From contig DASVSC010000267.1 of the NCBI GenBank assembly GCA_036388295.1, positions 1-26,477 of the forward strand: a DNA stretch of 26,477 bases, in the 5' to 3' direction. The notes beneath the pieces are model-generated. The model did no database searches, was not told the origin of the DNA, and was given only the letters and a program-made list of their open reading frames with translations. This document shows positions 14,798 through 23,542 of this stretch, piece by piece; the stretch's first letter is position 1; each line of letters starts with the position of its first letter. The stretch comes from RYN-431 sp036388295 (GTDB taxonomy: Bacteria; Planctomycetota; Phycisphaerae; Tepidisphaerales; Tepidisphaeraceae). The translations under genes and the position numbers were made by a program.

Positions 14798-16042
14798 ATG
14801 GACCGCATGCACGTGAAGTATCTGCTGGCCGGCGGCGGCGTGGCGTCGGCGGCGTGCGCGGAGGCGATCCGCGAACTCGACCGCAGCGAAGCCATTCTGC
14901 TGGTGGCCCAGGAAATCAGCCGGCCCTACGACCGGGCCCCGCTGAGCAAGGCTTATCTTCGCCGCGAAACCGCCAAGCCGGATCTGGTCAGCCAGACGCC
15001 GACGTGGTTCGCCCAGAACGACGTCACCCTGCGCACCGGCCGACGGCTGACGCAGGTGGACACCGCGCGCGGCTGCGCGCACTTGGACGACGGCGGCGAG
15101 ATTTTCTACGACCGCCTGCTGCTGGCCGTCGGCCGGGCGCCGCGGCCGCTGGGCATTCCGGGCGGGACGCTGCCGAACACGTTTCATCTCAAGACGATCG
15201 CCGACGCCGACCGTTTGCACCACGCCATCGAAATCAGCCGTACGGCCGGGCACAACCGGGCGGTCGTCATCGGCGCCGGCCTGCTGGGTGTGGAAGTGGC
15301 CGCGTCCTTGGCGCAGGTCGGCATGCACGTCGATCTGATCGCGGCGTACAACACGGTCTGGCCGAAACTGGTGGGCGAACAATGCGGCGCGTTTTTGGCG
15401 CGTCGCCTGGCGCGGGCGGGCGTGAAACTGCACGCGAACCGTCGCGCGGCGCGCCTCGAAGGCGACGGCCGAGTACAGCGCGTGGTGCTGGACGACGGCC
15501 AGACGATCGGCACCGACTTCGTCGTCGCCGCGGTCGGCAGCGGGTTCAATCGCGAGCTGCTGCGCCACACGCCCGTCGCCGCCGAGAACGCCATCCTGAC
15601 CGACGAAACCGGCCGTACGAATGTCGCCAACATTTACGCCGCCGGCGACTGCGCGACGATCTTCGACAGGCGTTTCGGCAAGCACCGCCCCGCCAGCCAT
15701 TGGGACCACGCCCGCGCGACGGGCCGCGTGTGTGGTGTGAACATGGCCGGCGGCCAGGCGCGGTACGACCGCGTCACGCACTTCACCAGCGAAGTGGCCG
15801 GCCTGACGGTGCACGTCTGGGGCGACGCCCGGTTCGTCAGCCACCGCATTCTGCGCGGCAACGCCCGCGCCAACGACGGCCATTTCGCCGAGATCGGCGT
15901 GGCGGCGGACGGGCGGGTGGCACAGGTGATCGCCGTCGGACGCGAGAACGAACACGACGCGCTGCGCCGGCTCGTCGAAGACCGCGCGGCGACCGCCGAC
16001 GCCGCCGAGGCGATGAAAGACCCGGCGATAGCGTTGGCGTGA
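14798..16042 (+). CDS. FAD/NAD(P)-dependent oxidoreductase (ferredoxin/rubredoxin reductase type)
   Basis: Cytosolic flavoprotein of 414 aa with the two-dinucleotide-fold layout of ferredoxin- and rubredoxin-reductases. The N-terminal FAD fold starts LLAGGGVASAACAEAI (residues 9-24; Gly-Gly-Gly variant of GxGxxG), followed by RPYDRAPLSKAYL. The NAD(P) fold is VVIGAGLLGVEVAASLAQVG (156-175). The second FAD motif is NIYAAGDCATI near residue 285, and HWDHAR follows as in BphA4-like reductases. ATG at 14798 has CAGGAG 10 bases upstream; an ATG at 14807 is less well placed. No electron-carrier gene is adjacent, so its partner is unknown. It is divergent from the ArsR-methyltransferase gene with a roughly 290-bp gap. 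Confidence 0.9.
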   Translation: MDRMHVKYLLAGGGVASAACAEAIRELDRSEAILLVAQEISRPYDRAPLSKAYLRRETAKPDLVSQTPTWFAQNDVTLRTGRRLTQVDTARGCAHLDDGGEIFYDRLLLAVGRAPRPLGIPGGTLPNTFHLKTIADADRLHHAIEISRTAGHNRAVVIGAGLLGVEVAASLAQVGMHVDLIAAYNTVWPKLVGEQCGAFLARRLARAGVKLHANRRAARLEGDGRVQRVVLDDGQTIGTDFVVAAVGSGFNRELLRHTPVAAENAILTDETGRTNVANIYAAGDCATIFDRRFGKHRPASHWDHARATGRVCGVNMAGGQARYDRVTHFTSEVAGLTVHVWGDARFVSHRILRGNARANDGHFAEIGVAADGRVAQVIAVGRENEHDALRRLVEDRAATADAAEAMKDPAIALA

Positions 16043-16390
16043 AGGATCTGCCTCCCTCTCCCAGTACGCCGGGAGAGAACCAGAGTCGTTGCGCCGTCGG
16101 CATTCATTCGACGTCCACTACCGTGTCGGAAAAACCTGACGGCATGAAGTGCCGGCTCCGCAATAATGGTCTATTGATCGTACTTCTGGTGATCGTCCTG
16201 GCTTAATGCTGGTCCTGGCAACGAAGCAAGCCTTGGCCGGGCCAGCGACACATGCTTGGGCGAACAAATAGTTGACGAACGGTTCATGCAATACGTTGGT
16301 CAGGCCTGTTAAAGCACAAGCCAACTTCAATGCACACATCTCAAACGGCCAATCACTGGCCGATACATAATATTCTTTGGCTAAATGGGC
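16043..16390. other. Lower-GC gap without a supported gene
   Basis: After the oxidoreductase stop comes the 16056-16077 inverted repeat, then about 300 bp of visibly lower GC than the rest of the window. Only very short open frames occur (for example a 20-codon hydrophobic one at 16144-16206), none with a ribosome site. It may be part of an acquired patch with the following orphan gene. Confidence 0.5.
16056..16077. repeat. CTCTCCC-type inverted repeat, copy 2
   Basis: Arms CTCTCCC and GGGAGAG around AGTACGCC, 13 bp after the oxidoreductase stop. It may serve as a weak terminator. It shares the CTCTCCC-N-TACG-GGGAGAG pattern with 25373-25395. Confidence 0.6.
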
Positions 16391-16873
16391 TCACCCCCAA
16401 TAAAGCACCAGGTACTTTTCTCTTGTATAGTAGATGATCACTACCTCATGCAGTTGCACCCCGCTTGGGGCTACATCGCAATATCCGCCGGTCTCATCTA
16501 CGTTCGATATACAGCGAATTTCTTCAGTCCCTAATATACTGATGATTATCTTCCGCGCTAGACTTTCGACTTCGGGTTTAGGTCGGTACTGCGGCGCGAT
16601 AAATTGCCCGTCTTGTCCAACAATTCCCAACACACCGAGATCGGGAAGCTGACAGGCTAGACATAGGAAATTAATTGCTATATCAAACTCGACATCAGGG
16701 AAGTGGACGCTGTCAAACACACGGGCGTTTTCCCACATGCCCCCTAGCGCGTGACTGAGCAGAGTATCTCTCTCAGACTGCGTGTCCCAATCGGCTCCGA
16801 CCAATACGCCTTGACGTGTCGCCGAGGGCAATTCGGGTCCTAACCGCCTCAATCCATCAGAAAGATGCGGCAC
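16391..16873 (-). CDS. Orphan 160-aa protein, function unknown
   Basis: I do not recognise this protein. It starts at a GTG (16873) with a strong AGGAGG 5 bases upstream, which makes the gene credible. The sequence is soluble and mixed alpha/beta, without signal peptide or transmembrane helix. Notable segments are ADWDTQSERDTLLSHALGG, FPDVEFDIAINFLCLACQL, VGQDGQFIAPQYRP and the C-terminal LHEVVIIYYTREKYLVLYW. Base composition is lower in GC than the neighbours and the gene sits alone between repeats, which hints at acquisition. An accessory or immunity-type role is possible but unsupported. Confidence 0.65.
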   Translation of the reverse strand: MPHLSDGLRRLGPELPSATRQGVLVGADWDTQSERDTLLSHALGGMWENARVFDSVHFPDVEFDIAINFLCLACQLPDLGVLGIVGQDGQFIAPQYRPKPEVESLARKIIISILGTEEIRCISNVDETGGYCDVAPSGVQLHEVVIIYYTREKYLVLYWG

Positions 16874-16913
16874 AAATTCCTCCTAGCCAGAACGTGTCAT
16901 CTGGATGATCAAA

Positions 16914-16947
16914 CGCCTCAGGCCGCGATGTACCACGGCCTGAGGCG
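16914..16947. repeat. Perfect 11-bp hairpin upstream of the orphan gene
   Basis: Arms CGCCTCAGGCC and GGCCTGAGGCG with a 12-base loop, 41 bp upstream of the orphan gene's start. A short T-run follows on the minus strand, so it could be an attenuator in its leader, or an upstream terminator. Confidence 0.55.
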
Positions 16948-17067
16948 CTCATCGAGTACGTGACGACGGCATGATACATCGCGTCATTTGTTCTTGGCGT
17001 TTTATCGTCTGCAATTTTCTTTCGCCGCCAGTCATCAGCTATTAGCCACTGGCCCCTCAATAAACAA

Positions 17068-17093
17068 GGCCCGGCCGCTTTCGCGACCGGGCC
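17068..17093 (-). terminator. Flagellin terminator
   Basis: GC-rich 11-bp stem (one G-U pair in the minus-strand RNA) with a 4-base loop, followed by TTGTTTATT. It lies 32 bp after the flagellin stop. Confidence 0.8.
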
Positions 17094-17124
17094 CTGGGTT
17101 CATCCTGCTGCCGCAGGTGACTTA

Positions 17125-18528
17125 TTAGCCGCGGAGCAGGCTCAGCACGCTTTGGGGCGCACTGTTGGCCTGGCTCAGCACGCTCTGGTTGGCCTGGACC
17201 AGGATCTGGCTGCGGGTCAGGGCGGCCGTTTCTTTGGCGAAATCGGCGTCGCGGATGTCGCTTTCGGCGGCGGTCACGTTTTCCAGCGCCACGTTCAGGC
17301 TGTTGACGTTGGCCTGGAACACGTTCTTCTGCAGCGCGCCCAGCCGGCCGCGGAGGGACGCCACCTGCTGGATGGCAGAGGTGATGATGTTCTGCGCCTT
17401 GACGGTGTTGCCGCCGATCAGGCTGTTGTCGCCGCCGGAGCCGATCGACGTGAGGAAGCCGATCTGCGTGTCGCCCAGCTGGGTGCTGTTGACCGAGCCG
17501 ATGCCGAGTTGGATCTGGCCCTGAGACTGCACGCGGGGCCCGATCTGGAACTTCGCCCCGCCGCCGGTCAGGGCGAAGCTGGTGCCGGCGGTGTCGGGTT
17601 TGTTGAAGGCTTTGTCGAGCGTGACGTCGACGTCCAGGTCGTTGGTGCGGACGCTGGCGGTCAGGCCGTCGACGCTGGCGCGCTGGCCGTTGATGCTGAC
17701 ATCGGCGTTGCGGCCGTGGTCTTTGCCGGTGATGAACGAGCCGGACAGGGGCTTGACGGAGACGTACTGGCTCGAGCCGTAGCCGGTCGAATCCAGTGAG
17801 ATGCCGCCGCCGGTGTCCACGGCGCTGACGCCGGTGGAGTCGGTCAGCTGGTTGATGGCGTAGGAGACGGCGCTGTTGGCCGTGTTGGCGGCGAAGCTGA
17901 TCTGCTCCGTGCCGTTGACGCCGGCGATCTCGATCGTCACCGCGCTGGCGCCGATGTTGGCCCCGGTGAACTGCACGTGGCCGGTCTGGGCACTCTGCAT
18001 CACTTCGACGTTCAGCGTCAGCGTGCCGTTGTCGGGGATCTTGGCGGCATTGACGTTCAGCACGTCGATGGCGGTGCTGGCGACACCGCTGGCGACGTAA
18101 TCCATCGACCCGTCCAACAGCTTTTTGCCGTTGAACTGCGTGGTGTTGCTGATGCGGTTGATCGAGTTGAGGATCGAATCGACCTGCAACTGGTTGGCCT
18201 TGATTTCGTCGTCCGACAGAGCGCCGGTGTTGGCCGCCTGCAGCGTCAGGCTCTGCATCTGCAGGAGCAGGCTGCTGACTTCGCTGAGCGCGCCCTCGGC
18301 GGTGTTGATGACGTTGTCGGCCCGCTGGGTGTTGCTGATGGCTTGATTAATGCCTTGGATTTCCGACCGCAGGTTTTCCGACGCGATCAGGCCCGACGGG
18401 TCGTCTTTGCCGCTATTGATCCGCAAGCCGGTGCTAAGGCGCTGCAGGTGGGTGTTAAGGTCGGTCGAGTTTCTTGAGTACGTCGTCATCGCCTGAAGCG
18501 ACGGGATATTCGTATTGATGCGGGACAT
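17125..18528 (-). CDS. fliC: Flagellin
   Basis: Filament subunit of the bacterial flagellum, secreted by the flagellar type III system, 467 aa. The conserved N-terminal D0/D1 region (1-140) reads SRINTNIPSLQAMTTYSRN...LSTGLRINSGKDDPSGLIASENLRSEI, with the RISNTTQFNGKKLLDGS hairpin. The C-terminal D1/D0 region (about 370-467) has ITSAIQQVASLRGRLGALQKNV and ends in LSQANSAPQSVLSLLRG. The middle 140-370 is the variable, Ser/Thr/Gly-rich exposed domain. The ATG at 18528 has GGAGG upstream, and a strong terminator follows, so it is monocistronic. It is the only flagellar gene in the window. No clear sigma-28 promoter was found in the leader. Confidence 0.97.
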   Translation of the reverse strand: MSRINTNIPSLQAMTTYSRNSTDLNTHLQRLSTGLRINSGKDDPSGLIASENLRSEIQGINQAISNTQRADNVINTAEGALSEVSSLLLQMQSLTLQAANTGALSDDEIKANQLQVDSILNSINRISNTTQFNGKKLLDGSMDYVASGVASTAIDVLNVNAAKIPDNGTLTLNVEVMQSAQTGHVQFTGANIGASAVTIEIAGVNGTEQISFAANTANSAVSYAINQLTDSTGVSAVDTGGGISLDSTGYGSSQYVSVKPLSGSFITGKDHGRNADVSINGQRASVDGLTASVRTNDLDVDVTLDKAFNKPDTAGTSFALTGGGAKFQIGPRVQSQGQIQLGIGSVNSTQLGDTQIGFLTSIGSGGDNSLIGGNTVKAQNIITSAIQQVASLRGRLGALQKNVFQANVNSLNVALENVTAAESDIRDADFAKETAALTRSQILVQANQSVLSQANSAPQSVLSLLRG

Positions 18529-19155
18529 CGTATCCTCCGTGATACACGGCTGTTCACGCCCCGCTGCCGGCCGTTAGGGCGGGCAAAAAAGCAGGGGCGA
18601 ACGGTGCCCGGGCGGCATACGTCCTGGCCGCGGACGGGCGAAACGAACTGGCCGAAGTCTCCGCATCGGCACGACACAATTTCAGCGGGGAAGGGTGCGA
18701 AACCTCCTTGTTTTACATCAGGCCCCGGCCATCCGTGGTCAGGGTGGATCGGCGTGCGATCTGCCCTTAAGTTCGTCGCGATCGTCGCGCAAACTTGAGC
18801 TACAGGACACGCCGATGTTGCGCGGCAGGCGGCGGCTGATAATAACGCCAGCGGCGCGTCCGCCCGGGCACGGGGGCCGAATTACCGGACGCAAACCGCG
18901 GCGCACGTCCGAAATACACGGGAGCGGGAACCGGACGCGTGAATGGCCGTTTCGCCCCGATCACTGCGTCGGACTCAGGGGCCGGCGTCAGGGGTCGGGC
19001 TCAGGGGCCGGGCCTTGCCCCGTCACCACCCGATCGCGCCGGCAGGCGTGGTTCGGAAAGGGCCTTCATTTGCGTCAGTTTGCGGCCGCTTGTACCTTGT
19101 GGATCAACGCCCGCACCGTGCGTTTCTCGCATTTGTCAACTAAGGAGCCACTCGC
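18529..19155. other. 627-bp divergent regulatory gap between flagellin and mreB
   Basis: No supported gene. It must hold both promoters. Visible items are a hairpin with arms CTTAAGTT/AACTTGAG (one mismatch) around 18767-18799, and three 13-bp tandem copies of TCAGGGGCCGGGC (18975-19013). No sigma-28 or sigma-54 match is convincing. Confidence 0.55.
18975..19013. repeat. Three tandem 13-bp repeats upstream of mreB
   Basis: Copies at 18975-18987, 18988-19000 and 19001-19013, consensus TCAGGGGCCGGGC, each differing by one or two bases. They lie about 145-180 bp upstream of the mreB start. Confidence 0.6.
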
Positions 19156-20214
19156 GTGTTTTTGGAAAAGATGCTGGGCATGTTCAGCGTCGATCTCGGC
19201 ATCGACCTCGGCACGTGTAACACGCTGGTCTGCATCCGCGGGCAGGGCATCGTCCTGAACGAACCGTCGGTCGTCGCCGTCAACGCACGCACCAACAAGG
19301 TCATGCAGAACGGCATGGCCGTCGGGCTGGTGGCCAAGGAAATGCTCGGCAAAACGCCCGGCAGCATCAAGGCCGTTCGCCCGATGAAGGACGGCGTCAT
19401 TTCGGATTTCAACATCACCGAAGCGATGCTGCGCTACTTCATCCGCCGCGCCACCGGCGGCAAGCGCTTCGCCAGCCCGCGCGTGGTCATCGCCGTCCCC
19501 AGCGGCATCACCGGCGTGGAAAAGCAGGCGGTCATCCAGTCGGCGGAGCGGGCGGGCGCCCGCCGCGTCTTCTTGGTCGAAGAACCGATGGCCGCCGCCA
19601 TCGGGGCCGGCCTGCCGGTGACCGAACCGACCGCCAGCATGATCGTCGACATCGGCGGCGGCACGACGGAAGTGGCCATCATCAGCCTTGCCGACATCAG
19701 CGTCTGCGACAGCGTGCGCATTGCCGGCGACGACTTCGATGAGGCCATCGTGCTTCACATGAAGCGCACCTACAACATGGCCATCGGCGAGCAGATGGCC
19801 GAGCGCATCAAGATCGAAATCGGCAGCGCCAGCCCCTTCCCCGCCGGCACCGAGCCGAGCATGGAAGTCAAAGGCCGCGACATGATCAGCGGCCACCCGC
19901 GCAAGATGACGATCACCGCCAGCGAAATCCGCGAGGCGCTGCACGAGCCGGTCACCAGCATCGTCGAAGCCGTCAGCCACGTGCTGGAAATGGCCGAGCC
20001 CGAACTGGCCGCCGATTTGGTCGACAACGGCATCACCATGGCCGGCGGCAGCAGCATGCTGCGCGGCCTGACCACCGTCATCGGCAACGCCACCGGCCTG
20101 GACGTCCGTTTGGCCGAAGACCCGCTCACCTGCGTCGCCCGCGGCACCGCGGTCTATCTGGAGAACCTGGAACTCTGGAAAGACACGATGGAGAGCGATC
20201 AGGACGATATGTAA
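19156..20214 (+). CDS. mreB: Rod-shape-determining protein MreB
   Basis: Bacterial actin homologue that guides lateral wall synthesis with MreC, MreD, RodA and PBP2, 352 aa. Actin-fold motifs are present: phosphate loop DLGIDLGTCNT (13-23), the VIAVPSGITGVEKQAV connect region (111-126), FLVEEPMAAAIGAGLPV (139-155), phosphate-2 DIGGGTTEVAIISL (165-178), and the adenosine motif MAGGSSMLRGL near residue 295. It starts at GTG with AGGAG 8 bases upstream. An N-terminal amphipathic stretch (MFLEKMLGMF) could bind the membrane. MreB is absent from many planctomycetes, so its presence is informative about lineage. The mreC gene is 2.4 kb downstream, behind two unrelated genes. Confidence 0.97.
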   Translation: MFLEKMLGMFSVDLGIDLGTCNTLVCIRGQGIVLNEPSVVAVNARTNKVMQNGMAVGLVAKEMLGKTPGSIKAVRPMKDGVISDFNITEAMLRYFIRRATGGKRFASPRVVIAVPSGITGVEKQAVIQSAERAGARRVFLVEEPMAAAIGAGLPVTEPTASMIVDIGGGTTEVAIISLADISVCDSVRIAGDDFDEAIVLHMKRTYNMAIGEQMAERIKIEIGSASPFPAGTEPSMEVKGRDMISGHPRKMTITASEIREALHEPVTSIVEAVSHVLEMAEPELAADLVDNGITMAGGSSMLRGLTTVIGNATGLDVRLAEDPLTCVARGTAVYLENLELWKDTMESDQDDM

Positions 20215-20345
20215 GACGCCGCCGCCTCGACCCGACGCACCCATGACCCAACGTCTGAGCCAACGTCGCGACATCTAATTCGGCTTCTTGCCTTTTTTGC
20301 GCAACAGGCGATCCTAGTTAGTAGCCATTTCAAAACGGGGGTTCG

Positions 20346-22064
20346 ATGTACAAATTGGTTTCAGCGAGCGTCGTCGCCTGCATGATCAACATCGCGATGG
20401 CCGCCGACGTTGCCAGGACCTACACCGACGGCACGCTTACGGTCGAAGGCACCCTTCAAGGCGAAGTCTGGACCGGCAAGTTCGTCCTGAACGGGGTTGA
20501 ATATCCCGCTACCGCTGAAGGCGAAGACGACGGCACCGTCACCGGCACGTTTCGCTCCGGCAGCCACGAGTTCCCCTTCACCGGCCTGCTCAAGGGCGAC
20601 ACCCTGACCCTGATCACCGGCGGCCGAACCTACTGGCTCCGCGCCAAGACAGCCGCTGCCCCGCCGGCTAAGCCTAATCCGCTTGGCGACGGCGGCCCAG
20701 CCGTGGCCGCACCGGACGGGAATGGGGACGGGAATGGGGTCGCCCCCGCCGGCTACGCCGTCGTCCGCCGTACAGAAGCCGGCATGGCGCTCACGGCCGC
20801 CAAGGCCGACGCCGATACCGTCCGCCGCGCCCTGATCGCGGCCCTCACCGACATCACCCCGCTGTTCGACGCCAGGCCCGTGGCCGGCGGCGCGTACGAA
20901 GACGCCAAGGGCCGCCGCAGCGGCGGCGCGACGTTCACCGCCACCCTCAAGGGTAAACCGATGCGCGGCCTCGTGACCGCACAGCTGGCCGACCGGGGCG
21001 CGAACGTGGCCGTGCTGTTTGCCAAGGCCGACGCCACCGCCGACGACATTCGTGCCCTTTCCATGCCCGCGAAGGACGCCGCCGCCGAACCGGTAGCCAA
21101 GGCCCCCGCCAAGCCGAGAACGGCCGAAGAAATCGCCGCCGCCGTCGATGCCGTCCGCCTGACGCAATACGATTTTCCCGACGGCACCGGCTCCACCGGC
21201 GTGGCCGAGGGGTGGACGACCAATACCCAGTCCGCCCTCGACTGCAATTACATCCAAGGCCCCGCCGGCCAGCACATCGCCGTGGGGGCGAACTACCAGA
21301 TCGCCTCCCCGGATTCCCCGCTGGGCCGCGCGGGCATGCCGGGCGTTCTGGTCGCGGCTTTCGACGAGCCCGTCGCCGCGCTCACGGACCTGGTTCCCAA
21401 ACTAAGCGCCATGAGCGCGCGGGCCGGCGGCGCCTCGATGCGGCTCGACAAGATCATCGACAGCCAGCCCGTCCCGAGCGCCCAGCCCGGCCAGCGGTCG
21501 GCGATCGTAAACTACCTGATCACGCACCAGACCGGTGACCGAATCGTCCAGACGCGCAACAACGCCAAAATCGTCTGTTCGCCCCCCGGGCAGGTGGGCA
21601 TGTGGATGTTCTACATGGTCGAGATTGCCGCCCCCGTCGAGACCTGGGACCAGGACGTGCCGACGATGCTGGCGATGATGAAGTCGCGCCGCGAGAACGC
21701 TGCCGTTTGCCAGCAGGTAGACCTGCAACGGCAAAACGCCATCCGCGCCCAAGGCGCCGCGTCGCAGGCCCGGCTCAACGCCCAGTTCGAGGCCGGCCAA
21801 GCCCGTCACCGCGCCCAGGTAGCCAGCTTCGACGCCTACAACCGACAGATCGCGGTCAACCAGAACCGCATCGCCCGTTCCAACGATAACTTCATCGAAT
21901 TGATGCGCGGCTACCGCACCGTGGTCGACACACAGACGAACACCAAGTTCGACGCCGACCTGACCAACGTCGACGGCCTCGTCAACGGCCTGAACGCCAA
22001 CGACCCGGGGCGATTCGTGCAAGTGCCGTTCCGCGACGAAATGAACCCGACCGTCCAGCCGTGA
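20346..22064 (+). CDS. Secreted protein of unknown function between mreB and mreC
   Basis: A 572-aa exported protein I do not recognise. Residues 1-20 form a signal peptide (MYKLVSASVVACMINIAMAA). A beta-rich domain at about 25-100 (DGTLTVEGTLQGEVWTGKF, GTVTGTFRSGSHEFPFTG) looks like a repeated strand module. A Pro/Ala/Gly-rich linker follows (103-137), then a mixed domain (about 138-235), a second Ala-rich linker, and a domain at 260-430 containing YDFPDGTGSTGVAEGW and MWMFYMVEIAAP. The C-terminal 120 residues are Gln/Arg/Asn-rich and helical, likely coiled coil, ending RGYRTVVDTQTNTKFDADLTNVDGLV. ATG at 20346 follows GGGGG. Its placement inside the mre locus may be incidental. Confidence 0.8.
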   Translation: MYKLVSASVVACMINIAMAADVARTYTDGTLTVEGTLQGEVWTGKFVLNGVEYPATAEGEDDGTVTGTFRSGSHEFPFTGLLKGDTLTLITGGRTYWLRAKTAAAPPAKPNPLGDGGPAVAAPDGNGDGNGVAPAGYAVVRRTEAGMALTAAKADADTVRRALIAALTDITPLFDARPVAGGAYEDAKGRRSGGATFTATLKGKPMRGLVTAQLADRGANVAVLFAKADATADDIRALSMPAKDAAAEPVAKAPAKPRTAEEIAAAVDAVRLTQYDFPDGTGSTGVAEGWTTNTQSALDCNYIQGPAGQHIAVGANYQIASPDSPLGRAGMPGVLVAAFDEPVAALTDLVPKLSAMSARAGGASMRLDKIIDSQPVPSAQPGQRSAIVNYLITHQTGDRIVQTRNNAKIVCSPPGQVGMWMFYMVEIAAPVETWDQDVPTMLAMMKSRRENAAVCQQVDLQRQNAIRAQGAASQARLNAQFEAGQARHRAQVASFDAYNRQIAVNQNRIARSNDNFIELMRGYRTVVDTQTNTKFDADLTNVDGLVNGLNANDPGRFVQVPFRDEMNPTVQP

Positions 22065-22116
22065 CGCCCGGAGGGTGCGGTCGCTCGTTCGTCATCTTGC
22101 CGAAGTGGCCCACAAA

Positions 22117-22569
22117 TTAAGGCAGGCCCCATTCTGCATAGAACCAAAGGCCCGGCCGAATCTCCTTGCTGGGAAACATGTTCCTGAAACACGTCTCGCG
22201 ATCTGTGAGCGCCGCGGCGTCCTCGACTTGTTCAAACCCGTAATGACATTCCGCGCCCCCGAGTTCGAATCGGACTTGGCCGTCAGAAGCTTCCACAAAA
22301 TGCGGTTCGAGCAACGCTAAGGTGGGCGGCATTGGGATGCCTGCGTTCACCGTCTGACCGTTTTTCCATTGAAGCCAGAGATGGTGCAGTTCCGTCTGCA
22401 CTTGTTCGGGATCGGACTTGAGCATTACGTCGTTGATCCGTGTGCGCAGTGTTCGATGCGTCGTCACGACCAGGAAGATCGGGTACAAGACCAAGCAAAA
22501 AAGGATGACGAGTAAGCCAACGAGCAAAACCTTAGCGACCGGTGAAGATGCTCTGGACAATCTAGTCAC
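22117..22569 (-). CDS. Small membrane-anchored protein of unknown function
   Basis: A 150-aa protein without recognised family. One N-terminal transmembrane helix (about 12-36, VAKVLLVGLLVILFCLVLYPIFLVV) anchors a soluble domain with ELHHLWLQWKNGQ and FELGGAECHYGFEQVEDAAALTDRETCFRNMF. The start is a GTG at 22569 with no clear ribosome site, so a later start is possible. It is antisense-oriented within the mre block, divergent from mreC with a 21-bp gap, which leaves very little room for two promoters. Its codon pattern and hydrophobic segment support a real gene. Confidence 0.6.
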   Translation of the reverse strand: MTRLSRASSPVAKVLLVGLLVILFCLVLYPIFLVVTTHRTLRTRINDVMLKSDPEQVQTELHHLWLQWKNGQTVNAGIPMPPTLALLEPHFVEASDGQVRFELGGAECHYGFEQVEDAAALTDRETCFRNMFPSKEIRPGLWFYAEWGLP

Positions 22570-22590
22570 TGAATCAATGGTAACGTATTG

Positions 22591-23439
22591 ATGCGAACCC
22601 CCGCCGTCCAGTTCATTTTCATCCTGCTCGCGGCCCTGAGCGCGTTCACCCTCGCCCCGGCGAAATCCGGCGTGCGGGCGGCGGTGCAGACGTTGTTCGT
22701 GCCGGTGGCGGTGCCGGTGCGGGCGGTGGGCGTGTGGACGACGAACCGGTTGTCGCCGCCGCGGGAATCAGACATTCTGTCGCCGGACAAGGCCCGCAAC
22801 ATTGAGGACGTCCGCCGGCAGAACACGGCCCTGATCACGCGCCTCGGCAATCTGGAGGCCCAGCTCGAAGATTTGCGCCGCCTCTCCGCCCAGTACGGCC
22901 AGCTCGGCGATCTGCGGAACATGGTCCGGCCGGCGATGAACCTGATGGGCTCGCCGACGAACCGGCAGACGATCACCCTCAGCACGACGAACTTGAAGAA
23001 CGTCCACGAGAAGCAGCCGGTCGTTCACCCCGGCGGCTTCGTCGGGCAGATTTACGACGTGGCCACTGCCGGCTCGACCGCGCGGGTGCTGCTGGTGACC
23101 GATCCGGAATCCCGTTTGTACGCCCGATTCGTCCGCTACCGATCGGACGAGAACGGCGTTCGCCTGGAGCGCGTCGATACCAAGCCGCCGCTGGTCGAAG
23201 GCAACGGCCGTGGCCTGGTCGTGCGCATGCTGCCGGCGCGCGAGGTGATGGGCGTGGTCAACGTCGGCGACGTCGCGCTCCTGGACGACCCCGACCCCGC
23301 CTTCCCCGCCGTCATCAAAGGCCTGCGTCTGGGCACCGTCCGCCGCATCCTCCCCACCGAAGCCGGCCACGCCACGATCGAACTGGACCCGACGGCCGAC
23401 TTCGCCAAGCTGGCGGAAGTGCTGGTGGTGGACCGGTAA
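22591..23439 (+). CDS. mreC: Rod-shape-determining protein MreC
   Basis: Periplasmic scaffold of the elongasome, 282 aa. An N-terminal signal anchor (about 5-27) is followed by a coiled coil (about 65-110: IEDVRRQNTALITRLGNLEAQLEDLRRLSAQYG) and the paired beta-barrel domain with VVHPGGFVGQIYDVATAGSTARVLLVTDPES and the closing VLLDD...GLRLGTVRRILPTEAG...LAEVLVV. The ATG at 22591 lacks a strong ribosome site; a TTG directly before it (22588) is the alternative. It is followed by mreD after about 100 bp that form a large inverted repeat. The promoter must lie within or beyond the divergent small gene. Confidence 0.93.
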   Translation: MRTPAVQFIFILLAALSAFTLAPAKSGVRAAVQTLFVPVAVPVRAVGVWTTNRLSPPRESDILSPDKARNIEDVRRQNTALITRLGNLEAQLEDLRRLSAQYGQLGDLRNMVRPAMNLMGSPTNRQTITLSTTNLKNVHEKQPVVHPGGFVGQIYDVATAGSTARVLLVTDPESRLYARFVRYRSDENGVRLERVDTKPPLVEGNGRGLVVRMLPAREVMGVVNVGDVALLDDPDPAFPAVIKGLRLGTVRRILPTEAGHATIELDPTADFAKLAEVLVVDR

Positions 23440-23537
23440 GAGCAGGCGGCCGGCAGCGGGCGGCTGGCGGCAAAGACAAAAACGGCGACAATCGGTCTTG
23501 CATTCGTCTTCAGCCGCCGGCCGCCGGCCGCCTGCTC
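23440..23537 (+). repeat. Imperfect 27-bp inverted repeat between mreC and mreD
   Basis: Arms 23440-23466 and 23511-23537 match over 25 of 27 bases and would form a long GC-rich stem around a 44-base loop. The right arm ends 5 bp before the mreD start codon, so the region where its ribosome site should be is inside the stem. It could tune mreD translation or reduce read-through. Confidence 0.65.
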
Positions 23538-23542
23538 CTCTC

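Noticed and set aside
16144..16206. 20-codon hydrophobic peptide on the plus strand
   Set aside because: No ribosome site; too short to distinguish from chance.
16118..16339. 73-aa minus-strand frame after the orphan gene
   Set aside because: No ribosome site and no recognisable pattern; it may be a remnant but cannot be supported.
16857..17060. 67-aa minus-strand frame upstream of the orphan gene
   Set aside because: It contains the 16914-16947 hairpin and overlaps the well-supported GTG start.
18640..18800. Possible sigma-28 promoter for flagellin
   Set aside because: A TCAAGTTT resembles the -35 and GCCGAT occurs nearby, but no pair has the required spacing.
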